Source of the DNA: Polyodon spathula
Lineage: Eukaryota > Chordata > Actinopteri > Acipenseriformes > Polyodontidae
Assembly (NCBI RefSeq): GCF_017654505.1
Contig: NC_054536.1
Location: 10,899,794-10,963,793, forward strand
Direction: 5' to 3'
DNA length: 64,000 nt
The notes under the pieces were generated by a model that saw only the letters and a list, made by a program, of their open reading frames with translations, was not told where the DNA came from and did no database searches. This document shows positions 21,664 to 33,799 of this stretch, one piece after another (within the stretch, counting starts at the first letter, position 1; each line of letters opens with the position of its first letter). The translations under genes and the position numbers were made by a program.

Positions 21664-22300
21664 ATGAGACCATGTTGTGGTCTGAGTTTGCCAGTGGTTC
21701 TCTGACCTCTGTTTTAGTTATTCTATCTTCGTTATTTGAAAAGACTAAATCAAGGCATGCCTCCCCTCTAGTGGGTGCCTTCACAAATTGTGTTAGGAAG
21801 CAGTCATTTGTCATTTCCACCATTTCTATTTCATCCTTCGCGCTACCCACCGGGTTTTCCCATTTTATTTGGGGGAAGTTGAAATCCCCCATTAGTATGG
21901 CTTCTCCTTTGCTACACACATTTCTAATGTCATTGTATAACAGATTATTGTGCTCACCGTCTGAATCTGGCGGTCTATAGCATGCTCCTATTATTATGCC
22001 TTTTGAATTTTTGTCTGTTATTCTGACCCATATTGATTCGGTTTTATTTTCTTTGTCCAGGTTTAACACCTGGGCTTCAAGACTGTTTCTTATGTCTAGC
22101 GCTACCCCTCCTCCTCTTCTGTCCTGCCTGTCTTTCTTATACAGTGTATACCCACAAATATTATATTCGTCCCCATCACTCTCAGATAACCATGTTTCTG
22201 TAACACCTATCACATCATAGTTACCTGTTAGTGCAGTAGCTTCAAGTTCTAGAATTTTGTTTCTGATACTTCTAGCATTTAGATAAATACATTTAATGGT
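21626..22300 (-). CDS. LINE apurinic-type endonuclease domain
   Basis: EEP-family endonuclease that nicks target DNA for reverse transcription. In order: YLNARSIRNK (upstream of the first ATG, near 22290), the catalytic Glu in VTETWLSE, RRGGGVALDIR, CYRPPDSD, GDFNFPQIKW and the C-terminal SDHNMVSFE. All catalytic positions (Glu, Asp/Asn of GDFN, Asp/His of SDHN) are present. The open frame continues 5' of the first ATG at 22213 to the truncated element edge, so the ATG is not the true start. It ends where the frame shifts into the RT reading frame near 21650. Confidence 0.88.
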   Translation of the reverse strand, partial: TIKCIYLNARSIRNKILELEATALTGNYDVIGVTETWLSESDGDEYNICGYTLYKKDRQDRRGGGVALDIRNSLEAQVLNLDKENKTESIWVRITDKNSKGIIIGACYRPPDSDGEHNNLLYNDIRNVCSKGEAILMGDFNFPQIKWENPVGSAKDEIEMVEMTNDCFLTQFVKAPTRGEACLDLVFSNNEDRITKTEVREPLANSDHNMVSFEVFFKSPKSKD

Positions 22301-23999
22301 TGTCTTACCTGAGTTGTTGTTCTTGTTTTGATGCGGTCTCCCTTCTGTTTTTTTGTTGATTTCTCCCCCCTTCCTTTCTAGTTTAAATGCTTCCGAACCT
22401 GCTCGAGGATCTTTTCTCCGAGTAGACTAGTATAACATATTATAATTTATATATTAAATACTGTACCAACCCATGATAACATTTACAGTTCTTTGCATCT
22501 TTTGTTTCCAATGGGATATAATTATTTCCAAAAATAAGTGACCATGTACTCAAGACTGTTGGCATGTCTAATCATTTAACTATAACACATGGGTGTCAAG
22601 CTCTTCAATTTGAGTGTACCCAGGACGGTGGTTCTCTTAAATAAAAGGTAAGTCTAGAAGGTCAAATATGTTTTTAAAAAATATTTTAAAAAAATGAATA
22701 CTTTTTTTAGTGATACTTTTTTAAAAGGATCAGCTAAAATATGCATGAACAATATATATCTTTCAAGGCTTTAGGTGAGATATGGCAATTAAAGGCAAAA
22801 AATAAATAAGTGCACAGTGTACACCTTTGGAACAGAAGGTAAACAAAAACACATCTGAACTACTGAGGGGCAGCATCTTAATCTTGTTAGAGGATATGTA
22901 AATGTTGGAGACAAATTACAGTTTCCATCACAGTTATGAAAACATTTGAATGCATGTGGGAAGCTATTACTTCCTTTGTGTGTCTCCTTGTTTTTACCTC
23001 TGGTTTGGTGCACAAAGGGCAAACCACATTGACACTGCTTTTCTCTTTAACAACAGGAGAAATAGCCCTTGAAACCACACAGTTATATTTGTTATGTTTT
23101 GTAGTTACAGTGATCTAGGGTTGTACAAATCCATTGACACAATTTAGTAAGCTTAATGTTACTTGTGCATGTAGCAGCAATTAAAAGTGCACACGGGGTG
23201 TACTCACAGATTTCGTTAAGTTGTTTTATTAATTGCCAAAGTGCAATATTAATTAAGGCTTTCAAGGTTGCGCAAATACAAAATATGCTTGATTACTCAG
23301 TATTAAATGTAACACCTGTCTTTATGTTGTGAAGAACCAAAATATTTAGCGAAAGTTTCAGGTCTACATTGCACCATCCTTGAGATAATGCTCTACGATA
23401 TGTTTACGTTGTTTCTTGACTTGGTACGAAGGTCCTCCATAGATAACACGTTTCAATTACATATAAAATATGTTCACATTATGACAGATGTTTATTTAAT
23501 TGTTTTAAGAACATTTTAATGAATAAAATGTACTGATCACTGACTAATGAGCATGCAGTGTATCCCTGCATTACAGTGGTCAAGTGAGCCATTGGTAAGT
23601 GAATTAAAAAATCAGGTCAAATTTACCAAGACATTTTCTTACTTTTCATTAGCACTTTTTTTTTTTTTCATTTTGACTCTGGTAAAGTCTTTTTAATCTG
23701 CCTTGGCAATGTACACTGACTCTGTGTGGAACAGTGTAAGGACTCCTGCTGAAATTTTAAACTCCCTTTGCTCTATATACATATTTATTTGAGGTGAATA
23801 CTCAGTGCAGGTGCATCTGTGATTTACATTAATGGACTTTCAAGAACGTTTTTATGTGAATGCAAATTTTATTTTTTTGATAGGCCTTTGTTATTAACCC
23901 TTTAAATCTGATGGGAGAAAGCCTCAAGGCAAAATAACAAACACACAATAACAGACATTTCAAGGAGCAAAAGAGAATGTATTTACTTTTGCGCAATGT

Positions 24000-24015
24000 C
24001 CAGCAGGTGGCAGTG
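24000..24015 (+). promoter_or_regulatory. CTCF-like binding motif
   Basis: CCAGCAGGTGGCAGTG matches the core of the vertebrate CTCF consensus (CCASYAGRKGGC followed by RS). It is a single-site sequence match only. It lies in non-coding AT-rich DNA about 5 kb beyond IMPA1. Confidence 0.45.
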
Positions 24016-27000
24016 AATGGCTTATTTATTTTAGCAGCGTTAAAGAAATGGCAAAACCAAGCATTTTGCTGAAGCATTCTAACCAGTTTGGATATTTAAA
24101 ATTCTAACGTTTACTTGACTTTACAGAAAATCGGTTATGTTTACGAACTCTGCTCCCTGCCACAGTTATCTGTGCTTGCCAGTAGAATAAGTTACCTGAC
24201 AGAGATTTGCAACTTGCTGTGGAAGTACAAATAGCTAACACTGAAAGACTCTTATTGTGCAGGTTCCACCCACGATCTCCAACACTATCAGCAGTTTCTT
24301 AAGTTTTTCTCAAACATTGTGATTAACTGACGTGTCATAGCAAGTTAAAAAAGCATGTGTAGTATAATAATCTGCCTTGATGCTCCCACAGGTTCTAACG
24401 AACTTGTACATGAAGGGAATGGACCTTCAGCCTACTATAGACACGGTGACAGCAATCTGTGTGAATAATGTACTTATGACAAAAGATTCTTGTAGCTATT
24501 GCTACAAAATAACATGGACAGAAAAAAAATAAAACCCATCAATACTTCACTCCCAGGTGGGATTGTGCATCAAGCTGTAAAGTCAATAGCTGAGCTTTTT
24601 CTCTGCTTGGAATATCCGCATTGGACCTTTGTTGTCAAATTGGGGTGGAATAAATTATATTAACTGAAACCCAAAGCACAGGGAATCATTGAAGTTAAAG
24701 AAGCTACTGTGCACATTGGTATTTGTGTTCTTCTCTTTGAGTTAGGTAATGAATTTATCCTGAAGGAGGGTTTAGTTTCTAATGCAGATACACCTAATAA
24801 CACATGCAGTTACAGAATACAATAAGACTGTTGTTAGAGAACCGCTTACACTTCTTACCAACCAGAAATTGCAATGCATTGAGTATTCTTAAAAAAAAAT
24901 AAATAAAAAAAAAGTTTACTGCAAAATCTGGACTCTAGACAAATGTATATGTTATTTCACTGTAACCCATTGTAACTAGCCTTTTAAATATCTTAAACTA
25001 CAGCTGTAGCAAAGGTTCTCGTGCTCTGGTTTGTGTTACCTGCGACAGATAAGCTGCCCCCTGGATACAGATATTGTGCAGTCGGCTTTACATCTGTCTA
25101 CACTGTATTGTACACATTGGAAGTTTACATTTCTCTAAACAGTTAAGGACATTAGCACAAGTTATTGTTGGCTTCAGAGTCTGGAGGCTACATGTTGTAT
25201 TTACAGTACAGGATTAAATATATCTGCTATATAAAACCATTGTCCTATTGTTGGTCACAGTGATCAACTTTTTTTTTTTTATTTTGCAGATTGTTCTAAT
25301 TTTCTATTTACAGTCATGGGTTTGCATGTCACAAACATTCATTTAAAAAAAAAACACGGTTTAGCGTGTTGTAGGGGATGGGGGAAAGAGCAAATGCAGC
25401 AGTGATAGCACTAGCACCAAGATACTTTAGACTTTGACTTGATATTTGGCTGGTAATGTTGCATGAAACACTCCCTAAAATCCATTTTTAAGAAGATCAC
25501 TCCATCTAGTCCTACTACTACTATTTGTAATGGTATTCTTGGGTATTACCTTACATTAAAAACAATTGTTATTGGGTACAAGGAAAACATTTTACATGTT
25601 TAAGGCGTCAAAATTCAAACAAAAACAAAATTGGTCTACTATATACAAGAACATATTTTATTTATTTTTTGTATAAAAATAAATGGTAATATACAAAAAA
25701 ACCAAAAAAAAAACCAAAATACAACAACAACAACAACAACAAAATGTTCAATGGGAAAATGATCTCCTTGTGATGTTGTTCCCAATGTCATATCAGTTTT
25801 TTTAGAAATACTAAACTTTGTAAACTTTGTCAAATTCGATGACGTAATTGAGAGCATATTTATTTATTACAAAAACATATCAATGCATATACTGTTCTAG
25901 AAAAAATAAAATGTGTTGTTCAGTCAGAAATTTCATGCGATTATTTATTAAAACAGACTTGACAACACTACTACAATGCACATGATTTATATTACATTCT
26001 TTGGCCTCTGGCCTCGTCTTTTGAGGTCTAGCTAAACATATTGTTTAGCAAGGGACTTCACTTGAATTATTATCTGCTGTACATGCCTCACCCACTCCAC
26101 CTCTCTAACAGGTCCAGCAAATGTATATTAAAACTTTGCTGGGCTGCTATAGCAGTTGCAGTTAACACATTCAACAGGCTAGAAATATGCAACATGTATT
26201 TTATTTTAAAACATCATATCTAGTACTACACTAGTCAAAAGTTGTCAGTTTGCTTTCCTTGGCTTCTGGTACCGTTGTACTTCTTAAGTCATTTTACCTC
26301 TGCAGTGTCTTCGAGGTAAAAGCATCTTTTCCAATGTCATCATGGTAAGTTGCTTAGTTTTACAGATAATTTTCAGATATATATTTAAGGTAAGCTCTGG
26401 GTGAATTATGTTTGAATAACATAAATTTCCTTTTAGTGTCAAAGTATTATTAGAAATCTTGTTGTATTAAATGGCCTCCTTTTTTTTTTTTTTTTTCTTA
26501 ATTTAAAAACAATTTTTGTAAATCTGGAACGATCCTGTCAAGACGTGAATCAAAAAGTCCTTCCTTCTACAGGGAGTCTTTATAGCCTTTACAGTGCAGT
26601 GCCTGGCCTTCGATAGATCAGCTAATTTAATCAAGCCTGCTTGCTTTACAGCAAGTTGTAGCTTGAATCAGTGTAAGGTGGCTTTATGCCTCTGAATCAT
26701 ATTTAATAAGAAGAACTAAACAAACATACATGGATTTGGATACAATGCAATGCAATGGTATTGTATGCTACTGTTTTTGTCCTGATAGCCTTCTATTCCA
26801 GCCACGTGGTTCTCTCTGAAACACCTGATTAGTTTGGATATATTTAAAAGGCATTGCAGGGGGCTTTTCATAACAATGCTACCTGGAAAAGAAGGCAGCA
26901 CCAGCCTTACTGACCCATGTTTAAATGAACTGGCTTTTTGAGTCTTAAATGCTTTCCAATCCAATAACAAACACCAAAGGAATGTGAATAGGTTGTTTCT

Positions 27001-27219
27001 GGATTGTAAAAGAACATCTTTGGAATAAGAACCAAGATAACTGGCAGGAGGCTAAAAGATGAGACTTGCTTCACACATTGTGCTGGAATTAGTTTAGTGT
27101 TTTCTACTGAAATATTAAACAATGTTTCTTTTTTTTCAAAGTCTGTTTTTGTGGCTAGAATTGAGTTTGATGTTATGAAACTTATGTGTCTATTTTAATG
27201 TTTTTTTTTTTTTTTTTAT

Positions 27220-27282
27220 AGTGAAAGCAAGGTAAAGTATATTGAAAGCAAGGTAATGCATAGTGAAAGTGAGGTAAATATT
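27220..27282. repeat. Three-copy 21-bp tandem repeat
   Basis: Units start at 27220, 27241 and 27262. Each contains TGAAAGYRAGGTAA and follows a 17-nt T-run. Units 1 and 2 are the most similar. Confidence 0.8.
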
Positions 27283-28481
27283 GCAATAGACAACAATAGT
27301 CTCTGTACAAAAGTCTGCAAAATATTATTGGATCCTTTTAGAAGGAATATTTTTTAAAATGATTTGTTGTTGCAAATTCTCACTGTTGGTGTTTTTAATT
27401 TAGATGGATGTACTTATTCAGCCAGGCAAGTGTCACTACCCCTGTGGAGCACTCAATATCCTTTAAAAGTCACTTGTGAAAGTAATCGTGAAGCATATCA
27501 TGAAGACCAGTTTAATGTGATTTCAATGTGAAACTGACTTTGCAGCAATCACTAAACCGGTACAGTAAATCAGTGGTGGTCTGGTGGCCCTTCACCTTTT
27601 TGATTGGTTTGGGAGTTCATACTTTTTGTCCAACCCCAGTAATAATATACAACACCAAGAATTTAGTATGTGCACAAAATTCACAATACATTTTCAACAT
27701 TCCTGGTACAAGTGATTAATCAAATGCAAGATTATATGACATTATTTGTTTTACCTACATCATCATCATTAATCATCATAATATTTAGCATTAAATCACA
27801 TAAACAAATGACTCAGATAGCAATTTCTGTCTGAGGTATAGGGATAAACATATCACCTTTGGTTTGTACATGCTGGTCCTGACATGTAACCCAGCACTTG
27901 GTGCAGTAAGTTGATTAATCCTCTCTCTAATTTCTCTCGAGTCACCCATTTATCTTTTCTCTGTTCTGTGGAACTCACTCCATCCTTTATTCTCAATGCA
28001 GAACAGAAGACCTTCCTGTTTTTAAGAGTGCAATTTTAGTGAGAATGAAATGCATTGTTATCCCCCCTCTTCTCTAGGCAGCTGTTCCTCTCGTATGAAA
28101 TTCAAATATTTTCTTATTTAAGGTATATTAAACTGTACCTGTGTGAATATAGTGGCTCCCAATATTACTTTGTGGACATGAGTTATGCTATACTTGACTG
28201 TTGGAAGAAAAGAAAAAAAAAAGAAAAAAAAAAAAACACTTTTTATTAAACTTTTCCCTAGTCATGCAATATGTATTACCCAGTTTGGAATTATTGGTAC
28301 ATGTGAATTCTGCTTTTAATCTTTTTTTTTTTCTTCTTTTCTAATGGACCTCACCAGGCTTTATTTTGATTTTTATTTTCAAAGTACAATTTTTTAGGAA
28401 TAAATATTAGCAATTAAAATTTAAATAATAAAACATTAAAGACATCTTCAAAAAGGTTATTTCCATCCCAGTATCTCTGAT

Positions 28482-28636
28482 CCCCAGTAATGTTGTTGAA
28501 GCCGACACCCTGGGATCCTTCAAGAAGCTGCTTGATGAGATTCTGGGATCAATAAGCTACTAACAACCAAACGAGCAAGATGGGCTGAATGGCCTCCTCT
28601 CATTTATAAACTTTCTTCTTATGTTCTTATGTTCTA
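28482..28636 (+). mobile_element. 3' end of the CR1-like LINE
   Basis: Reads CCCAGTAATGTTGTTGAAGC and then the codons of LGSFKKLLDEILGSIS. It ends in TTCTTATGTTCTTATGTTCT, the 3' terminal repeat also seen in the element at 19468-22436, here in direct orientation. It is a heavily 5'-truncated copy of about 155 bp. Confidence 0.88.
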
Positions 28637-29003
28637 ATAGTACAGGGAAAACTGAATTATGTTATAGGATGCTCTACTCTAACATTTCTTCAGTGCTGTT
28701 TTTTAATTTTTATTTAAATTTTTACAATCATTATTTTTACTATCATTATGTTGTCAAACTTTCTAGCATGTCCTCCCACGTCAATTATTCCACTAGAGGT
28801 CACTGTTATACTTTTTTCAAACGATGTCATTTGCTGGCATTCTGTACATTTAAAACCAGCAGAAACACAAAAATTACCTGCTGTGGGACATTTCCATAGA
28901 GTCATGTTAAATGTTTCTTATTCTCAGCTGTTTATCACCAGAAGTTGGTAGAAAATGGTTTTTATGTAAAGAAATGTGAAACTAATCTCATTTCCACACT
29001 TAG

Positions 29004-29106
29004 ATAAAGCACTCGTGAAGCATCGGCCAGAGAAATCCATGCTGCTGCTGAAGCCTTAAATGCCAATGTGTCTGATTACAGTGTGACGGTGACCTCTAAA
29101 TACAGG
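29004..29106 (+). other. Exon-like segment, family not recognised
   Basis: Between a plausible acceptor (CCACACTTAG, ending 29003) and donor (GTAGGG, from 29107), one frame reads AREIHAAAEALNANVSDYSV followed by TVTSKYR. The composition is protein-like. However, that frame contains a TAA immediately after the acceptor, so it cannot be a normal internal exon as drawn. It could be a degraded exon, an exon with a different acceptor, or chance. I cannot name a gene. Confidence 0.2.
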
Positions 29107-30257
29107 TAGGGCTGACTGCAGCTCCGTAATGGAAAGTGTATGCATTAAAATAGTGTTGTTGCAATTCACTGAGAACGTGTTTTTTTTTTTTTTTTTTTTT
29201 TTTTTAGCAACATGAAGGACATCTTTTTGAGCTTCTGTTCCTGTAAAGTATCTTTGGAAAATGTGAACGGATAGTAAGCAAGCCGATATGAAAGAATGCA
29301 ATATTATATACAGCAGAAAGCAACTGGGATGTGGGACTATGTATCTGCACAGCTTTTCATTAGTTGTAAGTGTAAGAAAATGCCCCCACGCACATTATAT
29401 ACTGTATGTACTCAACACCTCTGGGACTAACTGAGCTTTCCTTAAAAAGTATCATTACAAGCAACATTCGAACATGAAAAGAAAAAAAAAAACCTTCAGT
29501 GTTGCACAATTAAGCTCAATTTACAAATATATGATTCATTTGTTGGCAATCAAGCTTTCCTCCCTCATTCAAGCTCATGCTTAGGAGAGCATTACTCTGT
29601 GAACCAAACAGGTCTGCTTCTGCTATTACTCAAAACAGCAGGGTTCCAAATATATTCCTTCAAAGTGTGTTATAGCACTGCAAATAAAACAAAAACGATA
29701 ATTGCCTTTTTTAGATTTATTTTATTATGCACCTTTAAGGCTATGAATGTTCAACTTGGTAACAACCTTATCAAATGCAAGCACATATAGGCTATTTTTA
29801 CCTTTAAATAAATTACATTTTTTCCAATTTATTCTTAAATTAGCTGTTAATTCCCTTATTTACAGAGCACAGGGTAACTATTTTTTAATCAGTTGTATTC
29901 AGCTAATGCAGCTTTTTTGGCTTCGGTAGATGAATGAATAGCTTGAAACACTTCCAGCAGGCCAGCCTTATCCTTTATATGGTATGAATTGAAAGGAAGC
30001 ATGGTAAATTTCACCAATGTGACATTTAATGAACTGTATCATCTGCTAATGACTGTTCAGAGTGATTAGGCTTTGGATCTCTCAAAGAAGGGAAGTGAGA
30101 AGATCCGTAATGATTTAGAAGTCTTTAAAAGGCCCAGGGGTGGCTTGACTGAAGAGCAGCAGAGTGGGATCCACTGAGAGGTGCTGTTTGAAACAGAGGC
30201 AGAGCACTGCTCCTCTTCCCATGCTGTGGAATCTCAATCCCATTCGCATGGAATACA

Positions 30258-30452
30258 TATATTGTGAAAAGTGTTGAATTTAAATCAAGAGAAGTAATGT
30301 TAAAACTATACAATGCATTAGTAATAAATACCTCATCTTGAATATTTTGTTCAGTTCTGGTCACCTTGCTACAAAAAGGATATTGCTGCTCTAGAAAGAG
30401 TGCAGAGAAGAGCGAAAATAATTATTCTGGGTTTAAAAGGCATGCTTATATT
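30258..30452 (+). mobile_element. Internal fragment of the CR1-like LINE
   Basis: Translates as YIVKSVEFKSREVMLKLYNA and, after a frameshift near 30332, [20 protein letters not shown] with ERVQRRA. This corresponds to the region just C-terminal of the RT domain in the element at 19771-21663. Both ends are truncated, so this is an old fragment. Confidence 0.85.
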
Positions 30453-32103
30453 CTTAAGTACTCGGCACTTTGTGTTTGAAAGAATGGAAACTGTTGGTAG
30501 TAGCACCACTGAATTCATGTTTGGCATGAGTAAAATTAAGGGCAACTGCCAGAACTCAAACAGACTTACAGTATAATTTATTGTTTGTGCGAATTGTGTG
30601 AATTTTAAAATAAAAAGGCAAATACTATCAAATACTGAGAAAAACAATCTGACATGCATGCTTGTTTAATTTTTTCAACTTATATTCTGTTTGTTTACCA
30701 GTACCATGTTTCTTTTATTCTACTTACGTTAATTGAAACCATAGACCATAAAATTAGAATAGCACAGAGAGTGCAATTAAATGGTGCCACAAATACAGTA
30801 TGAATAAACAACAGACATTAATTTAAATTCATAAATCCATATTTAAATTCATAGCCATACAGACTATAACCAGCACTGTCTTCTAAAATGACATTTAAAT
30901 GGCAATTATCGATGTACCAGTGGACAGTATAATCCAGTGTAGGTGCAGATTTTCCGCTACCTACTTATATTTGGGTATATTTACATGTCTAAATGTATAC
31001 ATTTTAATTAGCTTTCTGATTTTTATTACAGGTAGGATGAGTTACATTTTCACATATCTTTAATGAATTAATTTACTGAAAACTTACTTACACTCATTAG
31101 CTGTAATGTCAGTATTTTCATTCTGTTTATTGCTCCCAAGTTAATGAATAGTACTTGAAAACCTTTAATGAGGTACACTGGTGTAATAGAAGCATTTCAG
31201 AAACTGCCTTTATCATTACACATACAGAGGAATTTTTCAGCTCTGCCTATTTATACAGTCATGTTTTATCTGTTAGTGCAGTGCTAGCCTATTATAATAC
31301 GGTAGAAGGGGGTCATATACACTTAGGGTGTTATTTTCAAAGGCACGTAAAGTAATTGTTCTGTTTTCAATAACTGGTATGTTGTAAGGTTATACGATGG
31401 GTTTCTGTGTGAATGTATGCTACATTAGAAGAGGGGGGCTGTGACGGCTTTGGTCTGTTATTTGCTCTTCTGTGAACACATTGGTCCCTGAACCAGCCCA
31501 CACAGGCCATGTACACTAGTGGGTAACGCCCCCACTGTTAGTGACAAACAAGCACAGACAACAGCAACAGGAAGTTTGGATTGTTACTATGGCAACAGAA
31601 CCAAAACATACATTTGACAAGATGCTGAGAGACAGAAGCAGAGGATTCCAAAATACAAACTGACTTTTATATTTGTGCTGTAATGTGAGAGGACATTTAA
31701 ACATGTATAATTTATGCAGGATAAAAGTGAAACAAGCCACAATACTGTTGTCAGAAATGTTATTTTTTACACATACCTACAAAGGCTGTGATGGTATCTT
31801 TATATGTATCATTATGAGGGAATGTTCGGTTTTGTGGGGTCCTCGCTCAATCTAGAATTAAATGAAAATGACAGTAAAGTCGGTAAGAAAATAAAAGGTT
31901 TCCTGTACGTAGGGCAAATACAGTCCTTTTTTTAAAAAAGTAACTTCCTGTTAAACCTGAACATTGCACTTGTTTATATGCATCCTGGCACTAACAATTA
32001 TACAACTTAAAAAATAAAGCAGCAAGCTTGTGGAAGTTTAATAATTTCAATAAATAGGCTTTGTTTTTCAAAGAGTATCCTTGAAAGTGATGTGTGTGTG
32101 TGG

Positions 32104-32112
<9 letters not shown>

Positions 32113-32181
<69 letters not shown>
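32113..32181. repeat. (TA)n microsatellite preceded by (GT)n
   Basis: Alternating TA of about 69 bp immediately after a short GTGTGTGTGGGTGTGTG tract at 32092-32111. Confidence 0.95.
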
Positions 32182-32187
<6 letters not shown>

Positions 32188-32576
32188 AGCTTCAGGTCCA
32201 AAAGTACTTTACTTTTAAACAAAGGACCGTACTCATCCCGAGAAGTACATCTTTTTATTTATGAGAGGCTTTATTTTTTAAATTGTGTCATCGATAGTAC
32301 TGTGTTGCGTTGTTAGTATATGGTGAATAAACTTGAGTTCTGGGGGGGAACAGTTCACAACTGACAGTCACAGATGTTTCTTCTTAGCTATTAAAAAATT
32401 GAGTTTCGCTTTTGTTGAATAACAAAAATAATTATTTTTCATGGATAAGAAAATAAACAGGAGTTATTGTTTACATTTACATATAAGAAGAGTTGTTAGA
32501 CTGATGTGTCAATGTATACAGTAACACATATATCTTTAAATGTTCACCTACCCAGGTGTGCAAATTGTTTTGAAAA

Positions 32577-32610
32577 CTGGTGCTAAACTGTTTTGAAAGT
32601 TTAGCACCAG
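32577..32610. repeat. Perfect 12-bp inverted repeat (hairpin)
   Basis: CTGGTGCTAAAC (32577-32588) is the exact reverse complement of GTTTAGCACCAG (32599-32610), with a 10-nt loop. A second hairpin with the TGGTGCTA/TAGCACCA stem lies at 32661-32687. Confidence 0.8.
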
Positions 32611-33351
32611 AGAGTCTGCTGGCACAGAATTTAATGTTGTTGCTGCTATATGAGGTACCCTGGTGCTAGAATCTAGCTGTAGCACCAAATTTGCAGCTCT
32701 ACTACCCCTGAAGAAGAAACAGGTGCTATTTACATATCAGAGGAGTCTGCCAAGCAAACAGTACTGATATGGACGTTTTCAATGCTTCACTCCATTTCTG
32801 ACGGCAAAAAGAAATCTTAATTAGCATGTAATGGCCACTTTGAAGAAGAAACACACAAGTGACACAAATGACAGGCTTGTCATTGATTTAAACACTTTTG
32901 CCTCTGTATTGTGGGGAGGGACATGTTTTCATGCAAGGGGTGATCGATATGATGTCATTGGGCACACACGACAGTTCAGTGCGTGCATGTGGGGGCCAAA
33001 ACCAGCTCAAGTGTAAACAGGTGACTCAAATGATAAGTATCTTTTTATAGGATCAGCCCTAAGCCAGCCCAGGTCCGAGATGTAAGTGTAAAAACCCATG
33101 ACCAGTGTGAGCTGTGGCCGGGATCCATGAAGAGTCTATCAATAAACTACAAATACCACAATAAAATGATGACTTAAGGTAATAAATGAGTGGCTGAGCT
33201 GCACCCACCACAAAAACCATTACGAGAGCGACAAGAGCACTCTGGCACGACTACACACCTGTGACACAGGTATTCAATAGTGAGTGACAAGGTTTATCAC
33301 TTTATTTCTTAAGTGTCACATATGCATGTATTAGTTTCTTCAAACAAGCCT

Positions 33352-33600
33352 CAGATTTCGTTTGTTTCCCAACCATTGAATTTTCTGCAGTTGACTGCAC
33401 TCACATGGGCTTCATACCAAGCTGATGTTGAAGTTATGTATAGCAATAGGAGAACAAGTTTCACTCCATTAACGTGCAAATGATCTGTGAAGCAGAGAAT
33501 TTTATTCCCAAAATTTTAGCAAACTACCATGGGTCATGCCATGATCATTCACACTGCAACACACTGGTCTTGCGAGACACTTGGCTTCTTGACAAGTGTA
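33352..33600 (+). mobile_element. PIF/Harbinger (HARBI1-like) transposase relic
   Basis: Reading across frames gives FPTIEFSAVDCTHMGFIPS, then VEVMYSNRR, SINVQMICEAENF and YHGSCHDHSHCNT. These correspond in order to the DDE nuclease blocks of Harbinger transposases: the first-Asp block (usually GxIDGTHI), the NRK/HSIN block, and the block around the second Asp (usually GSxHDS). At least three frame changes or stops separate the blocks, so it is an old relic. Terminal inverted repeats were not identified. Confidence 0.65.
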
Positions 33601-33799
33601 AAACATAATAACGTATCTCTTGTTTTTTAGAGCTTCTAGTATGGTAATGCTATTTGAGGGGGTGCTAGTTTTTGGAGTGCAGAATAATAATTCCAAGTAA
33701 TGCACCATCTTATTGTTGTGTGCACCTGTTTGATTTTTTTTATCATTGATGGCCTGTGTGCAAATAAATACATTTTTCATACTTCATAATTACTAGGTT

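Larger units (their letters stand above)
19468..22436 (-). mobile_element. CR1/jockey-type LINE, 5'-truncated
   Basis: On the minus strand the element runs from a truncated 5' end near 22436 through an endonuclease, a linker, a reverse transcriptase and a C-terminal tail. It ends in a 3' terminus of TTTCTTATGTTCTTA type near 19468. Two frameshifts interrupt an otherwise continuous polyprotein: one near 21650, where endonuclease and RT frames overlap by 38 nt, and one near 19777, where one A is missing in an A-run. It inserted only about 0.6 kb beyond the IMPA1 stop codon, in the opposite orientation. Two smaller pieces of the same family occur at 28482-28636 and 30258-30452. Confidence 0.9.
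22437..28480. other. Gene-poor interval
   Basis: AT-rich sequence with homopolymer runs and a CTCF-like motif at 24000-24015. It also holds a (CAA)n tract at 25722-25742 and a three-copy 21-bp repeat at 27220-27282. No conserved exon or complete transposon was recognised on either strand. Confidence 0.5.
30453..33350. other. Gene-poor interval
   Basis: No exon is recognised. It contains a (TA)n array at 32113-32181 and two hairpins sharing a GGTGCTA stem at 32577-32687. The rest is AT-rich sequence without visible structure. Confidence 0.5.

Noticed and set aside
21639..22220. Plus-strand ORFs opposite the LINE endonuclease
   Set aside because: They are antisense shadows of the endonuclease frame, whose motifs are on the minus strand.
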